64,000 nt of DNA. It comes from Myxococcales bacterium (GTDB lineage: Bacteria > Myxococcota_A > Bradymonadia > UBA7976 > UBA1532). The notes beneath the pieces are model-generated. The model searched no databases, was not told the origin of the DNA, and saw only the letters and a program-made list of their open reading frames with translations. The position numbers and the translations under genes were made by a program. Numbering within the stretch: position 1 is the first letter of the stretch; each line of letters starts with the position of its first letter. This document shows positions 26,481 to 34,108 of this stretch, piece by piece. The stretch spans positions 315,931 through 379,930 of the forward strand of contig JACKDN010000007.1 in the NCBI GenBank assembly GCA_020633465.1. The letters are read 5' to 3'.

Positions 26481-27131
26481 TCACTTCGCGCCTTGGGCCA
26501 TGCGCGAGAACGCCCCGCCGGTCAGCGCGTCGAGCTCACCCGTCAGCTCGCCGATCTTCAGCTCGGCCAGCGCGCGGGCCGCGGGATCGCTGGGCGGCGC
26601 CGTCATCAGCTCGATCTGCGCCCGCCGCCGCTCGAAGTACAGCTGCGTCACCGTCTGCAGCAGCCGCTGCCGCTCCTTGGCCGTCTGCCGGTTCTCGCGC
26701 ATCACCGCCGTCTCGCGCGCGTTGAACACGGTGTCCGCCAGCTTCCAGCGGGCCTCGCCGTAGACCTCGAGCGCGTCGCCCACCGTCTCGGTGGCCGACA
26801 CGTCGCGCGGCCGGCTCTCCTCGGTGAAGTTGGTGACGCTGCGCGAGTCCTCGTCGAAGTCCTTCACCACCCGCACCTTGAGCTCGGGCAGCAGCGCCGC
26901 GAGCCGCGAGCGGCTGCGCATGCTGTCGAAGATCTCCGGATGCAGCGTGGCGTAGTCCAGCGCCGCCCGCTGCACCTGATTGACGTTGGGCTCGTTCTCG
27001 AACCGGGCCAGCAGGCGCCGGGCGTTGGCCTCGGCGTCCCCCTGCGCCCGGGCGGCGGTCGCGCCGAGGGCGAGCCCACCCAGAGAGAGCCCCGCCGTGA
27101 GAGCCCACGAAATGGTCGCGCGTCGGCGCAT
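26481..27131 (-). CDS. Secreted protein consisting of the C-terminal domain shared with its neighbour
   Basis: Secreted protein of 216 residues with signal peptide (ATISWALTAGLSLGGLALGATAARAQ). The mature part is helical, with LPELKVRVVKDFDED near its centre and a coiled coil (ENRQTAKERQRLLQTVTQLYFERRRAQIEL) before a closing LDALTGGAFSRMAQG. The next gene upstream (27143-28903) ends with the same pattern: ILLPEVRVRGVV, then RRLLQRDRTQLIERLRRLYRERMRVLY and LLDAYSGGAFGRRMQ. So this is a stand-alone paralogue of that domain, which I do not recognise. ATG 27131 has AGGAGG upstream; an alternative GTG at 27146 overlaps the preceding stop (GTGA). Confidence 0.7.
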   Translation of the reverse strand: MRRRATISWALTAGLSLGGLALGATAARAQGDAEANARRLLARFENEPNVNQVQRAALDYATLHPEIFDSMRSRSRLAALLPELKVRVVKDFDEDSRSVTNFTEESRPRDVSATETVGDALEVYGEARWKLADTVFNARETAVMRENRQTAKERQRLLQTVTQLYFERRRAQIELMTAPPSDPAARALAELKIGELTGELDALTGGAFSRMAQGAK

Positions 27132-27142
27132 GGCCTCCTCCT

Positions 27143-28903
27143 TCACTGCATCCTTCGCCCGAACGCGCCGCCGCTGTAGGCGTCGAGCAGGGCGTCGATC
27201 TCGTCGAGCCGGACGATGGCCTTCAGCGCCTCATCGTCCCCTTCGTCTTCAATCCACACGCGGTAGAGCACCCGCATGCGCTCCCGGTACAGGCGGCGCA
27301 GGCGCTCGATCAGCTGCGTGCGGTCGCGCTGCAGCAGCCGCCGCTCGCGCGCGGCGCGCTCGTAAGCGTAGCTGGCCGAGTCGAACTCGGCCTCGGTGTC
27401 GAGGTCGACGAACACCACCTCGACCGGCTCGCCGCTGTCGTCGAAGAGCTCGTCCCCTTCGTACTCGACGCCGACGCTGCTCTCGTCCACCTCGTCGAGC
27501 AGCACGGTCTCGCCGTCGTCGCTGTCGAGGGGGTCGAAGAGGGCGGCGAGCCCATCGAAGTGGAGCGTCCACTGGGCGTAGATCTCGACATCGAAGCGCG
27601 GCGGCAGGGTCGTCAGGCGCTCGCTGCCGTCGAGCGTCGTCGGCGTCTGCTCGACGCGCTCGGGGCGCACCACGCCCCGCACGCGCACCTCGGGCAGCAG
27701 GATGCGCCAGGTGGGCCGCGCCCCGAAGCTGGTGGTCTCGGCGTCGATGCGCTGGTAGCGCATCGCGTCCGCGGCGATCTGGTCGAAGGGGGGCATGCGC
27801 CGCAGCGCCCGCTTGAAGCCGTCCACCTGCAGCCGCGTGTGCGCCACCTCGTCGCCGCTCTGCCAGACGAAGACGCCCTCGCTCGACGCCGCCCACAGCC
27901 GATCGTCGAAGTAACCCGCGTCGGTGAAGCGCATGCCGCCCGGCCAGGGCACGCTGTAGCGCGTCAGGGCGTCGCAGCCCGTGCCGCCGGCGTAGATCGC
28001 CTGCTCGGTCACCACCACGAGGCGCTCGCCGTCGGCCCAGATGCGCGTGGGCGTCTCGGGCACCGAGGGGCAGATCTTCCACTCCCCCGCCCGGTGGCGG
28101 TACACCGCCAGGCCGGTCGCGACGAAGAGCGCGGCGCCGGCGCCCACCACCCGGCGCGGGTAGCCCGTGGGGGGCGACAGCCGCAGAGGCGTCGGCCCGC
28201 CGTCGTCGCGCCAGAGGACGCCGTCGGCCACGTAGGCCACGCGGCCGTTGAAGGTGGTCAGGTGATCGACGCGGGCGCGGCGCCAGGCGCGCGCGGCGCC
28301 GGTGGCGTCGACGCGGTGCAGGGTGTCCTCGGTGGCCACGACCAGGCCGTCGGAGGTGGCCGTCAGCGCGCGGATGCCCGCCAGGTCGCCGACCGGCCCG
28401 GTCACCCCCTTCGCGTCGACCCAGAACAGGCCGCCGCCCGTGCCCAGCCACACGCCTCGGGTCGAGGTGACCAGCCCGGCGACGAAGTAGGCGCTGTCGG
28501 GGCGGGCGTCGGCCTCCTCGACGTAGGCGGTCAGCAGCGTCGACACGAGATCCTCGTCGAAGGTCTCCTCGTCGTCGAGCTCGTGGCCCTCGGCGGCCTC
28601 GAGCGCGGCCGTGGCGTCGGCGCCGACCGCCGCGAGGAAGGCGTCGGGGAAGGCGCCGGCCGCCTCCACGTCCTCCTCGCCCAGCGTCCACCGGAGCTCC
28701 GGGGCGTAGCGGCCCGCGACCGTCCACTCGGCCGCGGGGGCGCGGCGATACACCAGCCCGCCGCCGGCCGCGTACAGCGCGCCGTCCCCGCCCTTCGCCA
28801 GCGCGAACACGGCGCCCTCGCCCCCCGGGCCGGGCGTGGGCGTCCAGGAGCCCGCCGACGGAGGCGCGGCGAGCAGAGCGATGGCGAGCAGGGAGACGGG
28901 CAT
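27143..28903 (-). CDS. Secreted beta-propeller-like protein with coiled-coil C-terminal domain
   Basis: Secreted protein of 586 residues. A signal peptide (SLLAIALLAAPPSAG) is followed by repeating short segments that resemble propeller blades (GGDGALYAAGGGLVYRR, TSTRGVWLGTGGGLFWVD, ATSDGLVVATEDTLHRVD, EGVFVWQSGDE). From about residue 365 comes an acidic domain and a long coiled coil rich in Arg and Glu, ending in AYSGGAFGRRMQ, which is shared with the following gene. Blade repeats of this kind appear in ligand-binding sensor or scaffold proteins. It sits between a lipoprotein (47-base gap) and the shorter paralogue. Specific function unknown. Confidence 0.7.
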   Translation of the reverse strand: MPVSLLAIALLAAPPSAGSWTPTPGPGGEGAVFALAKGGDGALYAAGGGLVYRRAPAAEWTVAGRYAPELRWTLGEEDVEAAGAFPDAFLAAVGADATAALEAAEGHELDDEETFDEDLVSTLLTAYVEEADARPDSAYFVAGLVTSTRGVWLGTGGGLFWVDAKGVTGPVGDLAGIRALTATSDGLVVATEDTLHRVDATGAARAWRRARVDHLTTFNGRVAYVADGVLWRDDGGPTPLRLSPPTGYPRRVVGAGAALFVATGLAVYRHRAGEWKICPSVPETPTRIWADGERLVVVTEQAIYAGGTGCDALTRYSVPWPGGMRFTDAGYFDDRLWAASSEGVFVWQSGDEVAHTRLQVDGFKRALRRMPPFDQIAADAMRYQRIDAETTSFGARPTWRILLPEVRVRGVVRPERVEQTPTTLDGSERLTTLPPRFDVEIYAQWTLHFDGLAALFDPLDSDDGETVLLDEVDESSVGVEYEGDELFDDSGEPVEVVFVDLDTEAEFDSASYAYERAARERRLLQRDRTQLIERLRRLYRERMRVLYRVWIEDEGDDEALKAIVRLDEIDALLDAYSGGAFGRRMQ

Positions 28904-28950
28904 CGGGGCACCGTTCTATCGCGTCGGGCCCGGCGGAGCAATCGAAGGAA

Positions 28951-29778
28951 TCAGGGCGGCGCGGTGACGATCAGGTGGCGCTCGACGACGGACGCGCCGC
29001 CGCGCTCGTCGCGCACCACCAGGTACACGCGCAGGGGCCCCGGGCGATCGGGCAGGCGCAGGTAGGTCGGGCCGACGCCCTCGGGATCGACGGGCGCCGA
29101 CAGCTCGCCCCCGGTGGTGAACCAGGCCGAGGACAGGCGCTCGCGCCGCGCGCCGCCCGGCGCGCCGCTCCACCACTCCGCCGCGCCCTCGGCCAGCCGG
29201 CCCCGCAGCGCCACGCGGCTGCCCGCGACGAGGGGCGCCTTCACCTCGATCCCGAGGACGATCGGGTTGGCGTTCCGGGGGCGCTCGCGCACGACGCGCA
29301 CGGTCCGCACCGACTCGGCCCGCCCGCCGCCGACGCGGCCGCTGACGAGGCGCACGGTGAGCGACAGCCCGTCGCGCAGGGCGGCGTCCACGACCGCGTC
29401 GCCCACGATCGGGCGGGCGCGCTCGAGCCACGCCTCGAGGTCCAGGCCGTCGGGCCCCAGATCGAGGCGCACGGTGGGCCCGGGCGTGCGGCGCGCCACC
29501 TCGAGGCGCGGATCGACGCAGGCGTAGCGCGCCTCGGCGCCCAGCGCGAACGGGCACACCGACCAGACGTGGTAGGGCGCGCCCGAGGTCGCCTGCGGAT
29601 CGTCCAGGGACGCCGGATCGTACGCCACCGCGGTCACCCGCGTCTGTTCGTCGGGCGCCACCTCGGGCGGGTAGGCCACGAGGGCGACCACGCGGTAGCC
29701 CTCGAGCAGGCCGCGCGACGGGAAGTCCGCGTCCGAGCACCCGGCGGCGAGCAGGGCGGCGAGGGCGAGGCCGCGCAT
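28951..29778 (-). CDS. Lipoprotein of TonB-receptor gene cluster
   Basis: Predicted lipoprotein of 275 residues; the signal is LALAALLAAGC (Cys14). The rest is beta-rich with Cys residues (WSVCPF, YACVDPRLEVAR) and a C-terminal Ig-like stretch (PGPLRVYLVVRDERGGASVVERHLIVTA). No family is recognised. Its ATG shares a base with the stop of the TonB-dependent receptor gene (TGATG), so it is translation-coupled to it and could be its surface-exposed partner, like the SusD-type or other lipoproteins that cap TonB receptors. It is not similar to SusD. Confidence 0.72.
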   Translation of the reverse strand: MRGLALAALLAAGCSDADFPSRGLLEGYRVVALVAYPPEVAPDEQTRVTAVAYDPASLDDPQATSGAPYHVWSVCPFALGAEARYACVDPRLEVARRTPGPTVRLDLGPDGLDLEAWLERARPIVGDAVVDAALRDGLSLTVRLVSGRVGGGRAESVRTVRVVRERPRNANPIVLGIEVKAPLVAGSRVALRGRLAEGAAEWWSGAPGGARRERLSSAWFTTGGELSAPVDPEGVGPTYLRLPDRPGPLRVYLVVRDERGGASVVERHLIVTAPP

Positions 29779-32048
29779 CAGAACGAACCCCGCAGCCCGA
29801 AGGTGGGCAGCAGCCGAGGGCCGTCCAGCGTGTCCGAGCGGCTGTAGGTGTGGTCGTAGACGACGAACTCCGGGTTCGCGTGGACGGTGGCGTTCTGGAG
29901 CTCGAGCCAGGCGGTCAGCGTCCAGGCGTCGAACAGCCAGCGCCGCTCCACCCGCAGATCCAGCTGCAGGAAGTCGTCGAGGCGCGCGCTGTTGGTGGGC
30001 AGCGCGTAGGGCACGTAGGTGTCCGCGTCGCTGTCGTACAGCCCGCCCCGCAGCGGCGTGTACGGGTTGCCGGTGGCGTACCGCAGGCGCGTCGCGACGG
30101 CCCAGCCGGCCGGCAACTGATACCGACCGACCGCCGACAGCCCGTGGGTCTGGTCGTAGTCGAAGAGGCGCGTCCGCGCGTGGGGGCCGTCGCGGCGGAC
30201 GCTGTGCGACAGGGTGTAGGCGATCCAGCCGAAGAAGCGCCCGCCGGGCGCGTGGCGCAGCAGCACCTCGAGGCCCCGCACGCTGCCCTCGCCGTCGTTG
30301 GTGTAGCGCACGGTCGGATCGTCGGCGGGGGCGACCAGGCGGTCGAGGCGTTTGTAGAAGCCGGTCACCTCGAGGCCCACCGCGTCGGTCACGCGCTGCA
30401 CGACGCCGGCGCTCAGGTGCGCCGCGCGCTCGGGCTCGAGCGCCGGGTTGCCCAGCGTGGGCAGCGTCTCGTCGGGCGCGGGCCGCTGCGCGAAGAGGCC
30501 GACGCCGGCCACCAGGGCCGTGGTCGCGCCGAGGCCCAGCCGCAGGTTCAGCCGCGGCTCGACGCCGTAGGCGGCCAGGTCGGGCGCGTAGGTGCAGCGC
30601 ACCCCGGGCACCAGCCGCAGGGCGCCGCCGCCGGGCCGCCAGTCGACCCGCGCGAACACGGCCAGATCGGTCAACACGGCGTCCTGGCGGGTGTCGACCG
30701 TCGCGCGCGTGGTCAGCGGCACGGCGTCGCCGCCCTGCCCCTCCTTGGGCGGCAGCAGCCCGTCGAGGGCCAGCGCGCCGATCCAGACCGCGTCGTCGGT
30801 GCCGACGGTCAGGGTGAGGTGATCGCCGAGCGCCAGGGCCAGCGACTGACGCAGCGTCACCAGGGTCGCGTCCGCCTCGACGTCGACGACGCCGCCCCCC
30901 CGCAGCCGCAGGTGATCGCGCCCGATCGCGAGCGACAGGTGGTGGTCGACGCCGGGCGCCCAGGCGGCGTCCCACAGCACCAGCGCGCGCTGAAACGTCG
31001 TGCGATCCTCCACCTCCCGGCCCAGCCGCGGATCCGCGAGGTCGAAGCCGGCCGAGACCAGCGAGAGCGCGTCGTCGCTGCCGAACAGGAGCGCGCGCAC
31101 CCGATGCGGACCGCGGCGGAGATCGTACAGCCCCTGGTAGTCGAGGTAGCGCGGCGCGACGGTCTGCTGCAGGACGTCGTCGTCCACCAGGGCCGGCAGC
31201 ACCGCGTCGACGTAGCTGCGCCGGGCGCCGACGGCGAAGGACGCGCCCCGATGCAGCGGCCCCTCGAGGAAGACGCCGGCGTCGAAGAGATCGGCCTCGA
31301 CGTGGCCGTGCAGGCCATCGTCGACCGGGCGCCGCAGGCGAAGGTCGACGAGGCCGCCGGTCGCGCCGCCGTGGTCGACGCCGAAGTTGCCCGGCGCGAG
31401 ATCGACCGCCGCCAGCAGCTCGGCGGGCAGCACCGTGCGGACGCCGCCGAAGTGGAAGGCGATCGGCACGCGGTGCCCCTCGACCAGCGCGAGGCTGTCG
31501 GTGGGGTTGCTGCCGCGCAGCACCAGCAGGCCGAGGCCGAAGGGGGCGCGGGCGACGCCGGGCAGATCCTGGACGGCGCGCAGGGGATCCCCGCTGCTGC
31601 CGGGCGCGCCGCGCAGCTCGGCCCGCGTCAGGCGGCGGCGGATCTCGGCCGCCGGGCGCCGGTGGCCGATGACGCGCAGCACGTCGTCCGGGGGCGGATC
31701 GACGTGCAGCGCGAGGCGCGCCGTGGCCCCGGGCGGCAGCACCACCTCGATCTCGAGCGGGGCCTCGTCGGCGCCGATCACCACGACGGCGGGCCCCGGC
31801 GGCAGACCGGTCAGGTGGAAGCGCCCCTCCGCGTCGGTGTGGGCCACCTGCCCTCCGACCGCCACCCGCACGCCGACGGCGGGGGTGGCCGCGCGGCCCC
31901 GCACCTGCACGACGCCCGCGACCGCCGCCGGCGGGCCCGGCTCCGCCGCGCGGACGCCCCCCGCGAGGCCCAAGAAGGTGGCCAGCACGAGCCCGCCCCC
32001 GATCCGCACGCCGGCCGAGCCCAGCGGCCGCCCGGGGGGGCCGCTCAT
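29778..32048 (-). CDS. TonB-dependent outer membrane receptor
   Basis: Outer membrane receptor of 756 residues. A signal region (GGGLVLATFLGLAGGVRAA) is followed by a carboxypeptidase-regulatory-like domain (about 40-115; VAGVVQVRGRAATPAVGVRVAV), a plug domain (DPLRAVQDLPGVARAPFG, LVLRGSNPTDSLALVEGHRVP) and a beta-barrel that ends in the expected aromatic residue (LRGSF). The receptor imports a substrate with energy from TonB-ExbBD, whose genes are directly upstream. The TonB gene stop overlaps its ATG (ATGA). Substrate unknown; there is no iron or B12 gene around, but a lipoprotein, lamin-tail and nuclease-like genes follow. Confidence 0.88.
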   Translation of the reverse strand: MSGPPGRPLGSAGVRIGGGLVLATFLGLAGGVRAAEPGPPAAVAGVVQVRGRAATPAVGVRVAVGGQVAHTDAEGRFHLTGLPPGPAVVVIGADEAPLEIEVVLPPGATARLALHVDPPPDDVLRVIGHRRPAAEIRRRLTRAELRGAPGSSGDPLRAVQDLPGVARAPFGLGLLVLRGSNPTDSLALVEGHRVPIAFHFGGVRTVLPAELLAAVDLAPGNFGVDHGGATGGLVDLRLRRPVDDGLHGHVEADLFDAGVFLEGPLHRGASFAVGARRSYVDAVLPALVDDDVLQQTVAPRYLDYQGLYDLRRGPHRVRALLFGSDDALSLVSAGFDLADPRLGREVEDRTTFQRALVLWDAAWAPGVDHHLSLAIGRDHLRLRGGGVVDVEADATLVTLRQSLALALGDHLTLTVGTDDAVWIGALALDGLLPPKEGQGGDAVPLTTRATVDTRQDAVLTDLAVFARVDWRPGGGALRLVPGVRCTYAPDLAAYGVEPRLNLRLGLGATTALVAGVGLFAQRPAPDETLPTLGNPALEPERAAHLSAGVVQRVTDAVGLEVTGFYKRLDRLVAPADDPTVRYTNDGEGSVRGLEVLLRHAPGGRFFGWIAYTLSHSVRRDGPHARTRLFDYDQTHGLSAVGRYQLPAGWAVATRLRYATGNPYTPLRGGLYDSDADTYVPYALPTNSARLDDFLQLDLRVERRWLFDAWTLTAWLELQNATVHANPEFVVYDHTYSRSDTLDGPRLLPTFGLRGSF

Positions 32049-32896
32049 TCCTCGATGACGAAGTCGATCTCGGTGCGGTAGGTGCCCGCCACCGGCTCGC
32101 CGTCGACCGTCGCCGGCGAGAACCGCCAGCGGCTGCGGATGACCTCGACGGTGGCCTCGTCGAGCCCGTAGCCCAGGCCCTTGACCACCTTGACGTCGAG
32201 CACCTCGCCGTCGGCGCCCACCTTCACGACCACCACCAGGCGGCCCTCGACGCCCGCGCGCAGGGCGGCGCGCGTGTACTTGGGCTGCACGCGGCGGGTG
32301 TACTTCGGCGGCTTTCGCACCGGCGGCGGGCGGTCGACCGGATCGCCCTCGACCGTCTTCGGTCCCGGCGCGGGGCGGCCGGTGACGGGCGCCTTGCCGA
32401 CGCGGCCCATCTCGCCCATCTGCGTGTTGCCGGCCTGGAACGTCGGCCCGCCGCCGCCCTTGACGGTGCTGCTGAGGTTCAGCCCGGTCAGCACCGGTGG
32501 CTTCTTCGCCGGCGGCTCCTTCGGCGGCTCCTTCGGCGGCGCCTGCGGCGGGGGCTTCGGGGGCTCCGGCTTGGGCTTCGGCTTCGGCTTCGGCTTCGGC
32601 TCGGGCTTCGGCTTCGGCTTCGGCTTCGGCTCGGGCTTCGGCGGCTCCGGCTTCGGCTCGGGCGGCGGCGGCTCGACCGGCGGCGGCGGGGGCGGCGGCT
32701 CCACCTTCGGCGGCGGGGGCGGCGGCGGCTTCACCACCACCGTCATCTCGATGCGCGCCGGCTTGTCGTTCGCCGGCGGATCGTAGTGATGCACCGCGTA
32801 GAGGCCCCCGCCCTGCACCCCGAGCGCGAGGACCGCGCCCGCCGCCAGGACGGCGAGGCGATGACCCTTCTCGGGCTCGTCCTCGAGGGCGAACAC
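32045..32896 (-). CDS. TonB-family energy-transducing protein
   Basis: Protein of 283 residues that links the inner-membrane ExbBD motor to the receptor. A single N-terminal membrane segment (LAVLAAGAVLALGVQGGGLYAVHHY) is followed by a very long Pro-rich and Pro-Lys/Pro-Glu rigid region (about 55-125) that spans the periplasm, and a C-terminal TonB domain (VQPKYTRAALRAGVEGRLVVVVKVGADGEVLDV..VIRSRWRFSPATVDGEPV). The start is GTG 32896, six bases after ExbD. Together with ExbB, ExbD and the receptor it forms a complete TonB module. Confidence 0.88.
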   Translation of the reverse strand: MFALEDEPEKGHRLAVLAAGAVLALGVQGGGLYAVHHYDPPANDKPARIEMTVVVKPPPPPPPKVEPPPPPPPVEPPPPEPKPEPPKPEPKPKPKPKPEPKPKPKPKPKPEPPKPPPQAPPKEPPKEPPAKKPPVLTGLNLSSTVKGGGGPTFQAGNTQMGEMGRVGKAPVTGRPAPGPKTVEGDPVDRPPPVRKPPKYTRRVQPKYTRAALRAGVEGRLVVVVKVGADGEVLDVKVVKGLGYGLDEATVEVIRSRWRFSPATVDGEPVAGTYRTEIDFVIEE

Positions 32897-32901
32897 CGCG
32901 G

Positions 32902-33315
32902 CTACTCCTCCTCGGGATCGATGTTGATCGCGAACTTGAGCACGCCGTTCTGGCGGATCAGGTCGATCAGGCGCACCACCTTGCCGTGCGGGGTCGCCTT
33001 GTCGGCCGCGATGATCGCCTGCGCGTTCTCGTCGGCCTTCGACGCGGCGCGGCAGCGCTCGGCGATGGCCGCCTCGGTCGTGGGCTCGCCGTTCAGGAAG
33101 AGCGCGCCCTGCGCGTCCACCACCAGCGACAACGTCGTGTCGAGCGTCTCACCGCCGGTCGCCGCCTTGGGCAGGTCGACCTCGATGCTCTCCTTCACGA
33201 TGTACGACGACGCCACCATGAAGACGATCAGCAGCACCAGCACCACGTCCACGAAGGGCGTGATGTTGATGGCGTTCACGCCCTCGTCGTCGTCCATGTT
33301 CAGCCCGCCGGCCAT
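32902..33315 (-). CDS. ExbD/TolR-family biopolymer transport protein
   Basis: Protein of 137 residues with a short cytoplasmic N-terminus, one membrane helix (INITPFVDVVLVLLIVFMVA) containing the conserved Asp (FVDV) used in proton flow, and a periplasmic domain (HGKVVRLIDLIRQNGVLKFAINID). It matches the family in length. ExbD partners with ExbB to power TonB. Its gene is three bases after exbB and six before tonB. It could equally be TolR, but the direct tonB neighbour favours ExbD. Confidence 0.86.
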   Translation of the reverse strand: MAGGLNMDDDEGVNAINITPFVDVVLVLLIVFMVASSYIVKESIEVDLPKAATGGETLDTTLSLVVDAQGALFLNGEPTTEAAIAERCRAASKADENAQAIIAADKATPHGKVVRLIDLIRQNGVLKFAINIDPEEE

Positions 33316-33318
33316 CGC

Positions 33319-33972
33319 TCAGCCTTCCTCGCCCGGGCCGCCGATCTGCGCCAGCAGGATGCGCACGAGGAACTCGACGTTGCCCACGCGGACGCGGATG
33401 AGCCCCTTGAAGAAGTTGAACGCGACCACCGCGGGGATGGCCACCAGCAGGCCGACCGCCGTGGCCACCAGGGCCTCGGCGATGGCGGGGCCGACCACCT
33501 CGAGGCCGCCCTTCGGGTTCGCCCCCAGCGCCTTGAACGCGAGGATGATGCCGATGACCGTGCCGAAGAGGCCGATGAAGGGCGCGTTGCTGCCGACGGT
33601 GCCGAAGTAGCTGAGGAAGCGGTCGTACCGCTGCCGCTCGCGCGCCAGCGAGCTGATCATCACCTGCTCGACCGCGAAGGCGCCCCGCGGGTACGCCTCG
33701 AGCGCGTCCGCCAGCACCCGCTCTTCCATCGCCTGGCCCTTGGCCACCCGCGAGCGCGCGCTCTGCAGATCGCCGCCCTGCAACGACTTCACGAGATCAC
33801 GGCCCAGCGCCGGCGCGTCGATCCGCGTGAACAGGAACAGCCGCGCCCGCTCGACCATCAGCACGATGCCGACGAAGCCCATGCCGATCATGAGCCACAT
33901 CACCCACTCGGCCCCGAGCTCGGCGAAGTCCATGAACGCCGAGATCACCGAGAAACCTTGCTCTTCCTTCAT
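33319..33972 (-). CDS. ExbB/MotA/TolQ-family proton channel protein
   Basis: Protein of 217 residues with three membrane segments (about 20-42, 118-145 and 155-190) and the hallmark LSYFGTVGSNAPFIGLFGTVIGIILAF and ALVATAVGLLVAIPAVVAFN signatures. With ExbD it forms the proton-driven motor for TonB. First gene of the long minus-strand run; a TTGACA promoter lies 34-63 bases upstream of the ATG. Distinguished from TolQ only by its tonB context. Confidence 0.88.
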   Translation of the reverse strand: MKEEQGFSVISAFMDFAELGAEWVMWLMIGMGFVGIVLMVERARLFLFTRIDAPALGRDLVKSLQGGDLQSARSRVAKGQAMEERVLADALEAYPRGAFAVEQVMISSLARERQRYDRFLSYFGTVGSNAPFIGLFGTVIGIILAFKALGANPKGGLEVVGPAIAEALVATAVGLLVAIPAVVAFNFFKGLIRVRVGNVEFLVRILLAQIGGPGEEG

Positions 33973-34005
33973 CTCCGGTCGTGCCCTCCGGTCGCGGAAC
34001 GCGGC

Positions 34006-34035
34006 ATCCTATGGAGGCCACGCGGGGGGTGTCAA
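34006..34035 (-). promoter_or_regulatory. Sigma70-like promoter for exbB-exbD-tonB run
   Basis: TTGACA (34035-34030), 18 bases, TAGGAT (34011-34006). Leader of about 30 bases with GGAG before ATG 33972. No Fur-type box was noticed. Confidence 0.55.
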
Positions 34036-34108
34036 CGCGCCCCTCGGGCGCACGCTGCGTCCGCCTGAGATGCGACCACGGCCCGACCGGCCGCGAAAAT
34101 CTGCAGAA

